Assembly: GCF_008807375.1 (NCBI RefSeq)
Contig: NZ_CP043311.1
Location: forward strand, 4,692,001-4,756,000
Reading direction: 5' to 3'
Source of the DNA: Pseudomonas lalkuanensis
GTDB lineage: Bacteria; Pseudomonadota; Gammaproteobacteria; Pseudomonadales; Pseudomonadaceae
Length of the DNA stretch: 64,000 bases
The notes under the pieces were generated by a model. The model saw only the letters and a list, made by a program, of their open reading frames with translations, searched no databases and had not been told where the DNA came from. Each line of letters begins with the position of its first letter. The first letter of the stretch is position 1. Shown in pieces: positions 1 to 8,972 of the stretch. The position numbers and the translations under genes were made by a program.

Positions 1-1
1 C

Positions 2-235
2 GCGGGCCTGCAGCCCCGTCGTGGCGCCCCCCTGACCCAACGCCTCGGCGCACTGGTGTTCCGCCGCGGCGAGCAGTTCTATAACTTCCAGGGACTGCGC
101 CGCTTCAAGGAGAAATTCCAGCCCGAGTGGGAACCGCGCTACATGGCCGTGCCCGCCGGCCTCGACCCGCTGGTGGCGCTGGCCGACACCGCCGCGCTGA
201 TCGCCGGCGGCTTCACCGGCCTGGTCAAACGCTGA
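2..235 (+). CDS. mprF: MprF-like lysyl-phosphatidylglycerol synthase, C-terminal fragment (5' end outside window)
   Basis: The frame is open from the first bases of the window and encodes the last 77 residues of a protein ending in GGFTGLVKR. Visible segments such as FYNFQGLRRFKEKFQPEWEP resemble the C-terminal end of the DUF2156/MprF catalytic domain, which in this family transfers lysine or alanine from charged tRNA to phosphatidylglycerol at the inner membrane. The N-terminal flippase part is not visible. The following gene is an AcvB/VirJ homologue whose start lies only 7 bases after this stop, which supports the call because mprF/lpiA and acvB are known to be paired. Specificity for lysine versus alanine cannot be judged from the fragment. 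Confidence 0.75.
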   Translation, partial: AGLQPRRGAPLTQRLGALVFRRGEQFYNFQGLRRFKEKFQPEWEPRYMAVPAGLDPLVALADTAALIAGGFTGLVKR

Positions 236-242
236 GGTGCAC

Positions 243-1514
243 ATGCTCAAACGCAACTGGCGACACCTGCTGCTGATCCTGATCGTCCTGCTGGTGGGCA
301 CCATCCTGCTGTTCTGGAGCCGTCCCACGCCCCAGGCGAAGCTGCACCACCTGAAGGCTTCCGACGGCAGCCCCATGACCCTCGCCAACCCCGCCGGAGC
401 CGTCCAACGCCGCGTGCTGCTGATGGCCAACGGCGACCAGCGACTGGCCGACGCCGACCTCCTGGCCCTGGCCCGCAGCAGCAATGCCCGCCTGCTACAG
501 CTGGACCTCCCGGCCTCGGACTGCGCGGCACAACAGGAACGCCTGCAGCAGGCCCGCGAGACCCTGGAAGGCGAACCGTCGCTGGTGGCGGGTATCGGCG
601 CCGGGGCCTCCTTCGCCTGGCGCTGGTTGGCCGGGCAAGGCAGCGACAACGCCCAGGCCCTGTCCATCGACTTCAGCCTGGACACCCCGGATTGCCCAGC
701 CGCCCTGCCGCAAAAGGCGCCCCACGGACATTGGCTGGCCGCCTGGAACGACAATCCGGACGACCCAAGCGCCGCCTTCGCGCGCAATCAACCCAATGCC
801 GAAACCCTGATCAGCGACTACGACACCCGCCTGACGCAACTGCTGCGGCAACGCCTGCAGAGCCTGCTGCAGGACCAGGGCGAGCCGCTGCCGGTGGTGG
901 AAGTACCCGCCACCCGGCCCACTGGGACCGTCACTCTGTTCTATTCCGGCGATGGCGGCTGGCGTGATCTGGACCGCGCGGTGGCCGACGAGATGGCCAA
1001 GCGCGACTACCCGGTGGTGGGCATCGACGCACTGCGTTACTTCTGGCAGCACAAGAGCCCCGAACAGGGCGCCGCCGACCTCAGCCGGCTGATGAAGGAG
1101 TACCGCGGAAAATGGGGCGCCAAGCGTTTCGTGCTGGCGGGCTACTCCTTCGGCGCCGACGTGCTGCCGGCGCTCTATAACCGGCTGCCGAAGGCCGACC
1201 AGGACCAGGTGGACGCCATTCTCCTGCTGGCGCTCGCCCGCAGTGGCAGCTTCGAGATCGAGGTACAGGGCTGGCTCGGCAAGGCCGGCCAGGAAGCCGC
1301 CACCGGTCCGGAACTGGAAAAGCTGCCGGCAAGCAAGGTGCTTTGCGTGTTCGGCAAGGAAGAGGTCAGCGAAAGCGGCTGCACCCAGCCGGGCGCCGTC
1401 GGGGAAAACCTCGAACTGCCGGGCGGACACCATTACGACGAAAACTACCCGGCATTGGCGGAGAAACTGCTGGCAGCGGTTGCGAAACGCCAGGAGTCCG
1501 TTGCCAAGGATTGA
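243..1514 (+). CDS. acvB: AcvB/VirJ family periplasmic hydrolase
   Basis: The product is about 423 residues with an N-terminal hydrophobic segment (about residues 8-25) after a basic MLKRNWR start, consistent with a signal anchor or signal peptide. The C-terminal half is an alpha/beta-hydrolase: a conserved YSGDGGW segment near residue 232, the nucleophile elbow GYSFGAD with Ser near 302, and a late GGHHYDENY segment with the presumed catalytic His near 397. In Agrobacterium, AcvB hydrolyses lysyl-phosphatidylglycerol and is co-transcribed with the synthase gene, as appears to be the case here. ATG at 243 is preferred to the in-frame GTG at 237 because GAGG at 234-237 sits at normal spacing from the ATG. 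The role here is inferred from family and context. Confidence 0.85.
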   Translation: MLKRNWRHLLLILIVLLVGTILLFWSRPTPQAKLHHLKASDGSPMTLANPAGAVQRRVLLMANGDQRLADADLLALARSSNARLLQLDLPASDCAAQQERLQQARETLEGEPSLVAGIGAGASFAWRWLAGQGSDNAQALSIDFSLDTPDCPAALPQKAPHGHWLAAWNDNPDDPSAAFARNQPNAETLISDYDTRLTQLLRQRLQSLLQDQGEPLPVVEVPATRPTGTVTLFYSGDGGWRDLDRAVADEMAKRDYPVVGIDALRYFWQHKSPEQGAADLSRLMKEYRGKWGAKRFVLAGYSFGADVLPALYNRLPKADQDQVDAILLLALARSGSFEIEVQGWLGKAGQEAATGPELEKLPASKVLCVFGKEEVSESGCTQPGAVGENLELPGGHHYDENYPALAEKLLAAVAKRQESVAKD

Positions 1515-1592
1515 TCCAGGTTCAGATTCGCTTAAGGCAACCCGGTTATCCTGCCCGACCGTTTCGCCTTAAGACGAGAAAGAGGTACCGTG

Positions 1593-2141
1593 ATGAGTCT
1601 CAAGAACGCGCCTTCCCGCTATGGGAGCCTGTCCATCGCCCTGCACTGGCTGATGCTGGTACTGATCGCAGCCGTCTACGCCTGCATCGAACTCAAGGGC
1701 AACTTTCCCAAAGGCAGCGAAACCCGCGACCTGCTCAAGCAATGGCATTTCATGCTGGGCATGGCGGTGTTCTTCCTGGTCTGGCTGCGCCTGATCGGCC
1801 GCATGATCTCCCCCACCCCGACCATTCAGCCCGCCCCGGCGAGCTGGCAGAACGCTGTCTCCAAGCTCATGCACCTGGCGCTCTACGCCCTGATGATCGG
1901 CACGCCCCTGGCCGGCTGGCTGATCCTCAGCGCCGCCGGCAAGACCGTTCCCTTCTTCGGCCTGGAACTGCCAGGGCTGATCGGCCCTAACAAGGAACTG
2001 GCCGGACAGATCAAGGAACTCCACGAACTGGCGGGCACCGCCGGCTACTGGCTGATCGGCCTGCACGCCGTGGCGGCGCTGTTCCATCACTACGTGAGCC
2101 GCGACAACACCCTGGTGCGGATGCTGCCGGGCAAGAGCTGA
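1593..2141 (+). CDS. Cytochrome b561 family protein
   Basis: This 182-residue protein has four predicted membrane segments and opens with YGSLSIALHWLMLVL, the usual first helix of bacterial cytochrome b561 (YodB/CybB). Candidate haem-ligand histidines occur in the IALHW, KQWHFMLG, KLMHLALY and GLHAVAALFHH segments. Family members are diheme b-type cytochromes of the inner membrane that move electrons between ubiquinol and other acceptors such as superoxide or partner periplasmic enzymes. AGAGG at 1581-1585 places the start at ATG 1593 instead of the overlapping GTG at 1590. The gene is separated from acvB by about 80 bases and converges with kup; its partner is unknown. Confidence 0.88.
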   Translation: MSLKNAPSRYGSLSIALHWLMLVLIAAVYACIELKGNFPKGSETRDLLKQWHFMLGMAVFFLVWLRLIGRMISPTPTIQPAPASWQNAVSKLMHLALYALMIGTPLAGWLILSAAGKTVPFFGLELPGLIGPNKELAGQIKELHELAGTAGYWLIGLHAVAALFHHYVSRDNTLVRMLPGKS

Positions 2142-2157
2142 TACCCGTTTCCCCGCA

Positions 2158-2181
2158 GGGTGCGCCGCGCGCGGCGCACCC
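2158..2181. repeat. Perfect 24-base GC palindrome between convergent genes
   Basis: The 12-base arms GGGTGCGCCGCG and CGCGGCGCACCC are perfect complements with no spacer. It lies between the stops of the b561 gene and kup. It may stall both transcripts, but there is no T tract, so a true intrinsic terminator is uncertain. The core GGGTGCGCC/GGCGCACCC recurs at 28002-28050. Confidence 0.7.
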
Positions 2182-2199
2182 TATCGGTACGATCCCGCC

Positions 2200-4104
2200 C
2201 TAGATCTCCACTTGGGTCCCCAGTTCGATCACCCGGTTCAACGGCAGGTTGAAGTACTTCAGGTTGCTGTTGGCGTTCTTCAGCAGGAAGGCGAACAACG
2301 CCTCGCGCCAGCGCGCCATGCCGATGCGCTTGGTGGGGATCACCGTCTCGCGGCTGAGGAAGTAGGTGGTGCTCATCGGGCTGAAGTCCAGCTCGTTGAG
2401 GTGGCAGAGCTTCAGCGCTGCCGGCACGTCAGGCTCCTCGATGAAGCCGAAGTGCAGGATCACGCGGAAGAACCCATCGCCGTAAGCGTCCACTTCGAAA
2501 CGCCGATCCGGCGCCACCCGTGGCGTGTCCTCGCTGATGACCGTCAGCAACACCACCTGCTCATGCAGGACCTGGTTATGCAGCAGGTTGTGCAACAGCG
2601 CGTGCGGCACGGCGTCAGTGCGGGCGGTGAGGAATACGGCCGTACCCTGCACCCGATGGGGCGGCTGCGACCGGATGCTGCCGATGAACAACGGCAGCGG
2701 CAGCGCGGTTTCGTCCAGGCGATCGACCACTATCTGCTTTCCGCGTTTCCAGGTGGTCATCAGGATGAACAGCGCGGCACCGGCGATGACCGGGAACGCA
2801 CCGCCCTGGAAGATCTTCGGCACATTGGCGGCGAAGAACAGGCTGTCGACGAAAAGAAACCCCAGCAGCACCGGCAGCGCCAGCCACCAGGGCGTTTTCC
2901 ACAGCAGTAGCATGACCACCGACACCAGCAAGGTGGTGATCAGCATGGTGCCGGTCACCGCCACGCCGTAGGCCGACGCCAGCGCGCCGGACGACTCGAA
3001 TCCCAGCACCAGCAGCACCACGCCCACCATCAGCGCCCAGTTCACCGCCCCGATGTAGATCTGCCCCTGCTCCTGCTGGGAGGTGTGCTGGACGAACATG
3101 CGCGGGATATAGCCCAGTTGCATCGCCTGGTGGGTCAGGGAGAAGGCGCCGGAAATCACTGCCTGGGACGCGATCACCGTGGCCAGGGTGGCCAGCAGCA
3201 CCATGGGCAGCAACGCCCACCCCGGCGAGAGTAGGTAGAAGGGATTTCGCGCAGCAGCGGAGTCGGCAAGGATGGCCCCGCCCTGGCCGAAGTAGTTCAG
3301 CACCAGCCCCGGCAGCACCAGGAAGAACCAGGCGCGGGCGATGGGTTTGCGGCCGAAGTGGCCCATGTCGGCGTAGAGCGCCTCGGCACCGGTCAGTGCC
3401 AGCACCACCGCCCCGAGGATGACCACACCCACGGTCGGATGGGAAATGAAGAAGTGCACGCACCACCAGGGATTCATCGCTTTCAGCACCTCCGGCTGCT
3501 GGACGATGCCGTAGATCCCCAGGGCACCGAGTACGCTGAACCAGAGCACCATGATCGGCCCGAAGAGAATGCCGATGCGCGCCGTGCCGTGCTTCTGGAT
3601 CAGGAACAACCCCACCAACACGATCAGCGACAACGGCACCACCCAGTGACTGATGCCATCGACCGCCAGGTCCAGGCCTTCGATAGCGGAAAGCACCGAA
3701 ATCGCCGGGGTGATCATGCTGTCGCCGTAGAACAGTGCCGTACCGAACAGGCCCAGTAGCACGACCGCCGACTTCAGCTTCGGGTAGGACCTGGAGGCGC
3801 GCTGGGCCAGTGCGGTCAGCGCCATTGCGCCGCCTTCGCCTTCGTTGTCGGCACGCAACACGAACAGCATGTACTTGATCGACACCACCCAGATCAGCGA
3901 CCAGAAGATCAGCGACAACACCCCCAGTACCCCGTCGTGGTTGACCTGGACGCCGTACTGGGGGGAGAAGACCTCCTTCAGGGTGTACAGCGGGCTGGTG
4001 CCGATATCGCCGTAGACCACCCCGGCTGCAGCTACAAGAAGTCCAAACCCGGTGGTCGAATGCCCCTCATGCTGGGCGGCGGAGTGGGTGACGCTTTCGC
4101 TCAT
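2200..4104 (-). CDS. kup: KUP-family potassium uptake protein
   Basis: The product is about 634 residues with roughly twelve hydrophobic segments and the hallmark [15 protein letters not shown] near the N terminus, followed by [11 protein letters not shown], both diagnostic of Kup/HAK potassium transporters. Family members take up K+ with protons across the inner membrane, chiefly at low pH or high osmolarity. The C-terminal third is a soluble domain ending in LGTQVEI. ATG at 4104 (MSESVTHS) is chosen because AGGAAGG lies just upstream and the family N terminus begins here; an upstream in-frame extension to 4161 lacks family similarity. It is divergent from rimO. Confidence 0.95.
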   Translation of the reverse strand: MSESVTHSAAQHEGHSTTGFGLLVAAAGVVYGDIGTSPLYTLKEVFSPQYGVQVNHDGVLGVLSLIFWSLIWVVSIKYMLFVLRADNEGEGGAMALTALAQRASRSYPKLKSAVVLLGLFGTALFYGDSMITPAISVLSAIEGLDLAVDGISHWVVPLSLIVLVGLFLIQKHGTARIGILFGPIMVLWFSVLGALGIYGIVQQPEVLKAMNPWWCVHFFISHPTVGVVILGAVVLALTGAEALYADMGHFGRKPIARAWFFLVLPGLVLNYFGQGGAILADSAAARNPFYLLSPGWALLPMVLLATLATVIASQAVISGAFSLTHQAMQLGYIPRMFVQHTSQQEQGQIYIGAVNWALMVGVVLLVLGFESSGALASAYGVAVTGTMLITTLLVSVVMLLLWKTPWWLALPVLLGFLFVDSLFFAANVPKIFQGGAFPVIAGAALFILMTTWKRGKQIVVDRLDETALPLPLFIGSIRSQPPHRVQGTAVFLTARTDAVPHALLHNLLHNQVLHEQVVLLTVISEDTPRVAPDRRFEVDAYGDGFFRVILHFGFIEEPDVPAALKLCHLNELDFSPMSTTYFLSRETVIPTKRIGMARWREALFAFLLKNANSNLKYFNLPLNRVIELGTQVEI

Positions 4105-4312
4105 CTGAACCTTCCTGCTGATGACTGTTGGCGCGCATCGTCTGATAGGCCTTCCTGGCAACGAGAAGCATCCCGCATCCGCTCCGCCAGCTTCCTACAG
4201 GCTAGCTGCGAAATGACAACAGATGAGGGTGGAAATGGCTGACGCCTGCCGCTAGAATTGCGCACTTTTTGATCAGAGGCGCCCTCCCGAGCGCCCATCG
4301 AGGTTAGCCGCA

Positions 4313-5635
4313 ATGTCCACCGCCACCCCCAAAGTCGGATTCGTCAGCCTGGGTTGCCCGAAGGCCACCGTCGACTCCGAACGCATCCTTACCCAGCTGC
4401 GCATGGAAGGCTACGAAATCGTACCGACCTACCAGGATGCCGACGTGGTCGTGGTCAACACCTGTGGTTTCATCGACAGCGCCAAGGCTGAATCCCTGGA
4501 TGCCATCGGCGAAGCCATCGCCGAAAACGGCAAGGTGATCGTCACCGGCTGCATGGGCGTTTCCGAAGATTCCATCCGCGACGTACACCCGAGCGTGCTG
4601 GCCGTGACCGGCCCGCAGCAGTACGAGCAGGTGGTGAACGCCGTTCACGAGGTCATTCCTCCCAAGGCCGACCACGACCCCTTCGTCGACCTGGTCCCGC
4701 CGCAGGGCATCAAGCTGACCCCGCGTCATTACGCCTACCTGAAGATTTCCGAAGGCTGCAACCACAGCTGCAGCTTCTGCATCATCCCGTCCATGCGCGG
4801 CAAGCTGGTCAGCCGTCCGGTGGGCGATGTGCTCTCCGAGGCCGAGCGCCTGGTCAAGGCCGGCGTGAAGGAGCTGCTGGTGATCTCCCAGGACACCAGC
4901 GCCTACGGCGTCGACCTCAAGTACAAGCTGGACTTCTGGAACGGCCAGCCGGTGAAGACCCGTATGCTGGAACTGTGCGAAGCCCTCTCCGCCATGGGCG
5001 TGTGGGTGCGCCTGCACTACGTCTACCCCTACCCCAACGTGGATGACGTGATCCCGCTGATGGCCGAAGGCAAGCTGCTGCCCTACCTGGACATCCCCTT
5101 CCAGCACGCCAGCCCGAAAGTGCTCAAGTCCATGAAGCGCCCGGCCTTCGAGGACAAGACCCTGGCCCGCATCAAGAAGTGGCGCGAGATCTGCCCGGAC
5201 CTGACCATCCGCTCCACCTTCATCGTCGGCTTCCCCGGCGAGACCGAAGAAGACTTCCAGTACCTGCTGGACTGGCTGACCGAAGCCCAGCTGGACCGTG
5301 TCGGCTGCTTCCAGTACTCGCCGGTAGAGGGCGCCCCGGCCAACGACCTGGGCCTGGAGCTTGTGCCCGACGACGTGAAGCAGGACCGCTGGGAGCGCTT
5401 CATGGCGCACCAGCAGGCCATCTCCACCGCCCGCCTGCAACTGAAGATCGGTCGCGAAATGGACGTGCTGATCGACGAAGTGGACGACGAAGGCGCTGTG
5501 GCCCGCTCCTGGGCGGACGCGCCGGAAATCGACGGCAGCGTGTTCATCGAGTCCACCAGTGTGAAGCCAGGCGACAAGGTGCGCGTGCGCATCGTGGATG
5601 CCGACGAATACGACATGTGGGCCGAGCTGGTCTGA
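4313..5635 (+). CDS. rimO: Ribosomal protein S12 methylthiotransferase RimO
   Basis: The protein is 440 residues, the normal length for RimO. It has the N-terminal UPF0004 domain with cysteines in LGCPKA, NTCGFI and TGCMGV that bind one iron-sulfur cluster, the radical-SAM motif CNHSCSFC with cysteines near 149, 153 and 156, and a C-terminal TRAM domain. RimO adds a methylthio group to Asp89 (E. coli numbering) of ribosomal protein S12. The N-terminal [18 protein letters not shown] and the radical-SAM spacing favour RimO over the tRNA-modifying paralogue MiaB. A strong intrinsic terminator follows at 5655, so it is probably monocistronic. Confidence 0.97.
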   Translation: MSTATPKVGFVSLGCPKATVDSERILTQLRMEGYEIVPTYQDADVVVVNTCGFIDSAKAESLDAIGEAIAENGKVIVTGCMGVSEDSIRDVHPSVLAVTGPQQYEQVVNAVHEVIPPKADHDPFVDLVPPQGIKLTPRHYAYLKISEGCNHSCSFCIIPSMRGKLVSRPVGDVLSEAERLVKAGVKELLVISQDTSAYGVDLKYKLDFWNGQPVKTRMLELCEALSAMGVWVRLHYVYPYPNVDDVIPLMAEGKLLPYLDIPFQHASPKVLKSMKRPAFEDKTLARIKKWREICPDLTIRSTFIVGFPGETEEDFQYLLDWLTEAQLDRVGCFQYSPVEGAPANDLGLELVPDDVKQDRWERFMAHQQAISTARLQLKIGREMDVLIDEVDDEGAVARSWADAPEIDGSVFIESTSVKPGDKVRVRIVDADEYDMWAELV

Positions 5636-5654
5636 GTCGATCGCTGAATGAAAG

Positions 5655-5683
5655 AGCCCCGCTGATGCGGGGCTTTTTCTTTT
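5655..5683 (+). terminator. Intrinsic terminator of rimO
   Basis: AGCCCCGC (5655-5662) pairs with GCGGGGCT (5667-5674) around a TGAT loop and runs directly into TTTTTCTTTT. This is a textbook rho-independent terminator 20 bases after the rimO stop. Confidence 0.95.
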
Positions 5684-5709
5684 GGGCAAACTCAAGCGCC
5701 CTCTCCGTC

Positions 5710-5743
5710 GTAGGATGTGGTGGAACGTAGCGACACCCATCAC
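5710..5743. repeat. REP-like dispersed-repeat candidate upstream of the DCC gene
   Basis: The segment GTAGGATGTGGTGGAACGTA followed by GCGACACCCATC has imperfectly complementary ends (GATGTGGT against ACACCCATC). Its appearance resembles short dispersed intergenic repeats of pseudomonads, but only this copy is in the window, so repetition cannot be shown here. Confidence 0.4.
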
Positions 5744-5757
5744 GACAGAGCCCCATC

Positions 5758-6108
5758 ATGCTCAAGGTCTTCTACGACGGCACCTGCCCACGCTGCATCG
5801 CCGACCGCCGCTGGTACGAATCCCTCCCCCGCGCCGCCGCGGGTGTGGAATGGATCGACATCACCGGCCGTGACGCCGAATTGCGCGCCCTGGGCATCGA
5901 CCCCTACCTCGCACTTACCGAACTCCACGTCCAGGACGAAGCCGGCCGCATCCACCGCGAACTGGACGCCTACATCCTCCTGTTCGCCCGGGTGCCCAGG
6001 ACGGCGCCGCTGGCCTGGCTGATCGGGTTGCCGCTGATCAGGACACTCCTGTCGCGGGTCTACCGACGCTGGGTGCTGCGCCGCTTGAGGCGGGACGGCA
6101 GGCTCTAG
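5758..6108 (+). CDS. DCC-family thiol-disulfide oxidoreductase-like protein (DUF393)
   Basis: The 116-residue product begins MLKVFYDGTCPRC, the defining start of the DCC (DUF393) family, with a thioredoxin-like CPRC pair at residues 10 and 13. A later LTELHVQDEAGRIHRELDAY stretch and a hydrophobic APLAWLIGLPLI segment are also typical. The family is presumed to act in thiol-disulfide exchange, but substrates are generally unknown. No strong Shine-Dalgarno sequence precedes the ATG. It stands alone between the rimO terminator and a GST gene in the same direction; co-transcription with the GST is possible (49-base gap). Confidence 0.88.
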   Translation: MLKVFYDGTCPRCIADRRWYESLPRAAAGVEWIDITGRDAELRALGIDPYLALTELHVQDEAGRIHRELDAYILLFARVPRTAPLAWLIGLPLIRTLLSRVYRRWVLRRLRRDGRL

Positions 6109-6157
6109 AGGCTGCGTCTAGACTCGCAGCATCCATGGCCCAAGCGGAATCACAACA

Positions 6158-6799
6158 ATGACCGTCCAGAACCGCCAGGTAACCCTCTACCACTGCCCCT
6201 ACACCCGCTCCACCGGCGCCCTGACGCTGCTGGAAGAGCTCGGCGCGGACTTCAAGCTGCATGTGATGAACATGAAACTCGGCGAGCAGCGCAAACCCGA
6301 GTTCCTCGCCATCAACCCCATGGGCAAGGTCCCCACCATCACCCATGGCGACGCGGTGGTCACCGAGCAGGTATCGGTCTACCTCTACCTCGCCGATCTC
6401 TACCCCGAGGCCAAACTGGCACCGCCCCTGGACGACCCGCTGCGAGGCCCCTACCTGCGCTGGATGGTGTTTTACGGCTCCTGCTTCGAACCGGCCGTGG
6501 TGGACCGCGTGCAGAACCGCGAGCCGATTCCGCAGGCACGCTCGCCCTACGGCGACTTCGACAGCGTGATGAAGACCCTGGTTGGCCAGCTCAAGCAAGG
6601 GCCCTGGCTGCTCGGCGAACAGTTCACCGCCGCCGACGTGCTCTGGGGCAGCGCGCTGAACTGGACGACCCAATTCGGGCTGATACCGGAAGTGCCGGCA
6701 ATCAAGGCCTACATCGCGCGCTTCATCGAACGCCCTGCCTATAAGCGTGCCCTGGCAAAAGACGCCGAGCTGGCCGCCACCCAGGCCGCCCCGACCTGA
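6158..6799 (+). CDS. Glutathione S-transferase family protein
   Basis: The 213-residue protein has an N-terminal thioredoxin-fold domain (about 1-85: YHCPYTRSTGALTLLEELG, then NPMGKVPTI with the cis-proline that contacts glutathione) and an all-helical C-terminal domain with GPWLLGEQFTAADVLWGSAL, the usual GST N-capping region. Soluble cytosolic enzymes of this type conjugate or reduce substrates with glutathione. The substrate cannot be inferred. It follows the DCC-family thiol gene, so both may deal with thiol chemistry, but that link is only positional. Confidence 0.92.
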   Translation: MTVQNRQVTLYHCPYTRSTGALTLLEELGADFKLHVMNMKLGEQRKPEFLAINPMGKVPTITHGDAVVTEQVSVYLYLADLYPEAKLAPPLDDPLRGPYLRWMVFYGSCFEPAVVDRVQNREPIPQARSPYGDFDSVMKTLVGQLKQGPWLLGEQFTAADVLWGSALNWTTQFGLIPEVPAIKAYIARFIERPAYKRALAKDAELAATQAAPT

Positions 6800-6894
6800 C
6801 AATGCCCGTGCATTCCGCGCCTCGATAATGCCCCCGCCCCGGCCACGCAGGGGCTAGGGTATGGGCCTTTCCAGGCACAGTCGCGAGGTTCGCC

Positions 6895-7665
6895 ATGCAT
6901 CCTTATTTCAGCCTCCAGGGCCGCACCGCACTGGTCACCGGTGGTACCCGTGGAATCGGTCGGATGATTGCCCAGGGCTTCCTCGAAGCCGGCGCGCGCG
7001 TCTTCATCTGCGCCCGTGATGCCGAGGCCTGCCACGAGACCGCTGCCGAGCTCTCGGCCCTTGGCGAATGCCATGGTCTTGCCGCGGACCTCTCCAGTGA
7101 AGAAGGCACCAGGGCGCTGGCCGAAGCGCTGGCGCAGCGCATCGAGCGACTGGACATCCTGGTGAACAACGCCGGCACCACTTGGGGAGCGCCGCTGGAA
7201 AGCTATCCGGTGAAGGGCTGGGAAAAGGTCATGCAGCTCAACGTCACGTCGGTGTTCAGCTGCATCCAGCAACTGTTGCCGCTGCTGCGCAAAGCTGGCG
7301 GCGAAGCCAGCCCGGCGCGGGTGATCAACATCGGCTCGGTCGCCGGGATCACCTCCCATGGCGAAGAAGCCTACGCCTACGGGCCGAGCAAGGCAGCGCT
7401 GCACCAGCTCTCAAGGATGCTGGCGCGGGAACTGGTGGCCGAGCACATCAACGTCAATGTGATCGCCCCCGGTCGCTTCCCCAGCAAGATGACCCGTTTC
7501 ATCGCCAGTGACTCCGAAGCCATGGCCCGCGACACTGCGCTGATCCCGATGAAGCGCTGGGGCCGGGGCGAGGAAATGGCTGCACTGGCCATCAGCCTCG
7601 CCAGCACGGCGGGGGCCTACATGACCGGCGCCGTCATACCCATCGACGGTGGTTTCCACCTGTAA
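6895..7665 (+). CDS. rhlG: Short-chain dehydrogenase RhlG (beta-ketoacyl reductase-like)
   Basis: The protein is 256 residues and starts MHPYFSLQGRTALVTGG. It contains the NAD(P)-binding TGGTRGIG near residues 15-22, NNAG, the catalytic Ser in INIGSVAG and the YxxxK pair in YAYGPSKAALHQ, and ends PIDGGFHL. This pattern over the full length matches my memory of P. aeruginosa RhlG, an NADPH-dependent reductase first proposed to channel beta-hydroxyacyl groups to rhamnolipids and polyhydroxyalkanoates; later biochemistry disputed that role. No rhlAB genes are in the window. A generic SDR reductase remains the safe minimum statement. Confidence 0.85.
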   Translation: MHPYFSLQGRTALVTGGTRGIGRMIAQGFLEAGARVFICARDAEACHETAAELSALGECHGLAADLSSEEGTRALAEALAQRIERLDILVNNAGTTWGAPLESYPVKGWEKVMQLNVTSVFSCIQQLLPLLRKAGGEASPARVINIGSVAGITSHGEEAYAYGPSKAALHQLSRMLARELVAEHINVNVIAPGRFPSKMTRFIASDSEAMARDTALIPMKRWGRGEEMAALAISLASTAGAYMTGAVIPIDGGFHL

Positions 7666-7729
7666 CCGGTCTATTGCGCGGCGCCCGGCGCGGCGCTAGG
7701 GTAGCCGCGCACTTCAGCGGAAATACCCC

Positions 7730-7915
7730 ATGCGCCTCGCCCTCCTGACTCTTCTGCTCACCCTTGCCGCCCCGAGCTTCGCTGCGCCAGCACCCTTCTT
7801 CATCTGGCAGAGCAAGCTGGATGGCGCGCTGACCTGCGCCCAGACCACGCCCGGCGAAGGCTGGCAGCGCCTGGGGGGACCCTTCCGCGATGCCGGCTGC
7901 CGCGTGCCCTACTGA
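7730..7915 (+). CDS. Small secreted or periplasmic protein of unknown function
   Basis: This 61-residue product has a clear signal peptide: basic start MRLALLTLLLTLAAPSFA followed by the mature start AAPAPFF. The mature part is about 40 residues with two cysteines (DGALTCAQT and DAGCRVPY) that could form a disulfide. The stop at 7915 is followed one base later by the trmO start, so the two are probably translationally linked. I do not recognise a named family. The signal peptide and tight coupling argue that it is a real gene. Confidence 0.7.
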   Translation: MRLALLTLLLTLAAPSFAAPAPFFIWQSKLDGALTCAQTTPGEGWQRLGGPFRDAGCRVPY

Positions 7916-7916
7916 C

Positions 7917-8609
7917 ATGCAGCACAGCATTTCCCCGGTCGGCTACGTCCGCTCCTGCTTCAAGGAAAAATTCGCCATTCCCCGCCAGCCGCACCTGGCG
8001 CCTGCCGCCCGTGGCGTGCTGGAACTGGTGCCACCGTTCGATACCGGCGATGCCGTCGCGGGGCTGGAACAGGTCAGCCATATCTGGCTGCTGTTCCTGT
8101 TCCACCAGGCCCTGGAAGAGAAGCCGCGGTTGAAGGTGCGCCCGCCGCGCCTGGGCGGCAACCAGTCCATCGGCGTCTTCGCCAGCCGCTCCACCCACCG
8201 CCCCAACGGCATTGGCCAGTCGGTGGTGAAACTGGAGAAGGTCGAAGCCGGTCGCCTCTGGCTGTCCGGCATCGACCTGCTGGACGGCACCCCGGTCGTG
8301 GATATCAAACCCTACGTGCCCTACGCCGACCGTCAGGAAGGCGCGCTCAACGCGATCGCCGACGCAGCGCCGGAACTGATTCCGGTGGAATGGGAACCCG
8401 GCGCCCTGCTCCAGGCCCGTGAACACGGGCAGCGTCTGGGTGAACCCCTGGCCGAGCTGGTGGAGCAGTGCCTGGCCCAGGATCCGCGTCCGGCCTACCA
8501 GAAGCCCGAACCCGAACGCCGCTACGGAGCCCGCCTGTGGGACGTGGACGTGCGCTGGCATTACCCCGCACCGGGGCGGATTCGCGTGCTGGAGATTGCG
8601 CGGGGCTGA
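7917..8609 (+). CDS. trmO: tRNA (N6-threonylcarbamoyladenosine37-N6)-methyltransferase TrmO
   Basis: The 230-residue protein begins ISPVGYVRSCFKEKFAIPRQ and contains SRSTHRPNGIGQSVVKLEK and DLLDGTPVVDIKPYVPYAD, all characteristic of the TsaA/YaeB/TrmO beta-barrel family. TrmO uses S-adenosylmethionine to methylate t6A37 in tRNAs that read ACY codons. The length and the C-terminal extension (about residues 140-230) match gammaproteobacterial TrmO. ATG 7917 is preferred to an upstream in-frame ATG at 7890 because family similarity begins at MQHSISPVG. A REP-like hairpin follows at 8616. Confidence 0.95.
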   Translation: MQHSISPVGYVRSCFKEKFAIPRQPHLAPAARGVLELVPPFDTGDAVAGLEQVSHIWLLFLFHQALEEKPRLKVRPPRLGGNQSIGVFASRSTHRPNGIGQSVVKLEKVEAGRLWLSGIDLLDGTPVVDIKPYVPYADRQEGALNAIADAAPELIPVEWEPGALLQAREHGQRLGEPLAELVEQCLAQDPRPAYQKPEPERRYGARLWDVDVRWHYPAPGRIRVLEIARG

Positions 8610-8615
8610 GTTTTC

Positions 8616-8656
8616 TGTGGGAGCGATTTCAATCGCGAATGAGTTCCCTCCCACAG
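8616..8656. repeat. REP-like palindromic element
   Basis: TGTGGGAGCGATTTCAATCG followed by CGAATGAGTTCCCTCCCACA has the familiar Pseudomonas REP layout: outer arms TGTGGGA and TCCCACA and an inner GCGATTT/AATCGC hairpin. It lies between the convergent trmO and ABM genes and may act as a transcript 3' end. Confidence 0.7.
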
Positions 8657-8663
8657 CCGCTGG

Positions 8664-8966
8664 TCAACGGGTCGGGTTGAGCGCCAGGGAATCGGCTTCG
8701 ATGCAGTCCTGCTCGAGGATCAGCGGGTCCACCAATGGGCGGCTGGCGAGGAAGTGCGGCGTCCGCATGTGCGCCTCGAAAGCGGCTTCGTCGGTGTAGA
8801 CCTCATAGAGCCAGACCAGGTCGGGATCACTGCGATCCTGCAACACATCGAACACCAGGCAACCGGGTTCGTCGCGCACTGAGGCAGCGGCGTTGACACG
8901 CATGGCGTCCATGAAAGCGTCCAGGCTACCGGGGCGCAGGCGGGTCTTGAGGAGAAGGCAGTACAC
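8664..8966 (-). CDS. Antibiotic biosynthesis monooxygenase (ABM) domain protein, putative quinol monooxygenase
   Basis: The 100-residue product is a single ABM/YgiN-like dimeric alpha+beta barrel domain, with DEPGCLVFDVLQD, WLYEVYTDEAAFEAHMRTPHF, and a C-terminal basic tail. Members oxidise quinols or aromatic polyketides without a cofactor; some are simple scavengers. The start is GTG at 8966 with GGAG six bases upstream. The gene is divergent from the VOC-family gene with only 60 bases between them; that gap carries a TTGTATACAA palindrome, suggesting common control. The true substrate is unknown. Confidence 0.85.
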   Translation of the reverse strand: MYCLLLKTRLRPGSLDAFMDAMRVNAAASVRDEPGCLVFDVLQDRSDPDLVWLYEVYTDEAAFEAHMRTPHFLASRPLVDPLILEQDCIEADSLALNPTR

Positions 8967-8972
8967 GTTGAA

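Noticed and set aside
6895..7665. rhlG as evidence of a rhamnolipid biosynthesis locus
   Set aside because: No rhlA, rhlB or rhlC is present nearby and the original rhamnolipid role of RhlG is disputed, so no such pathway is claimed for this window.
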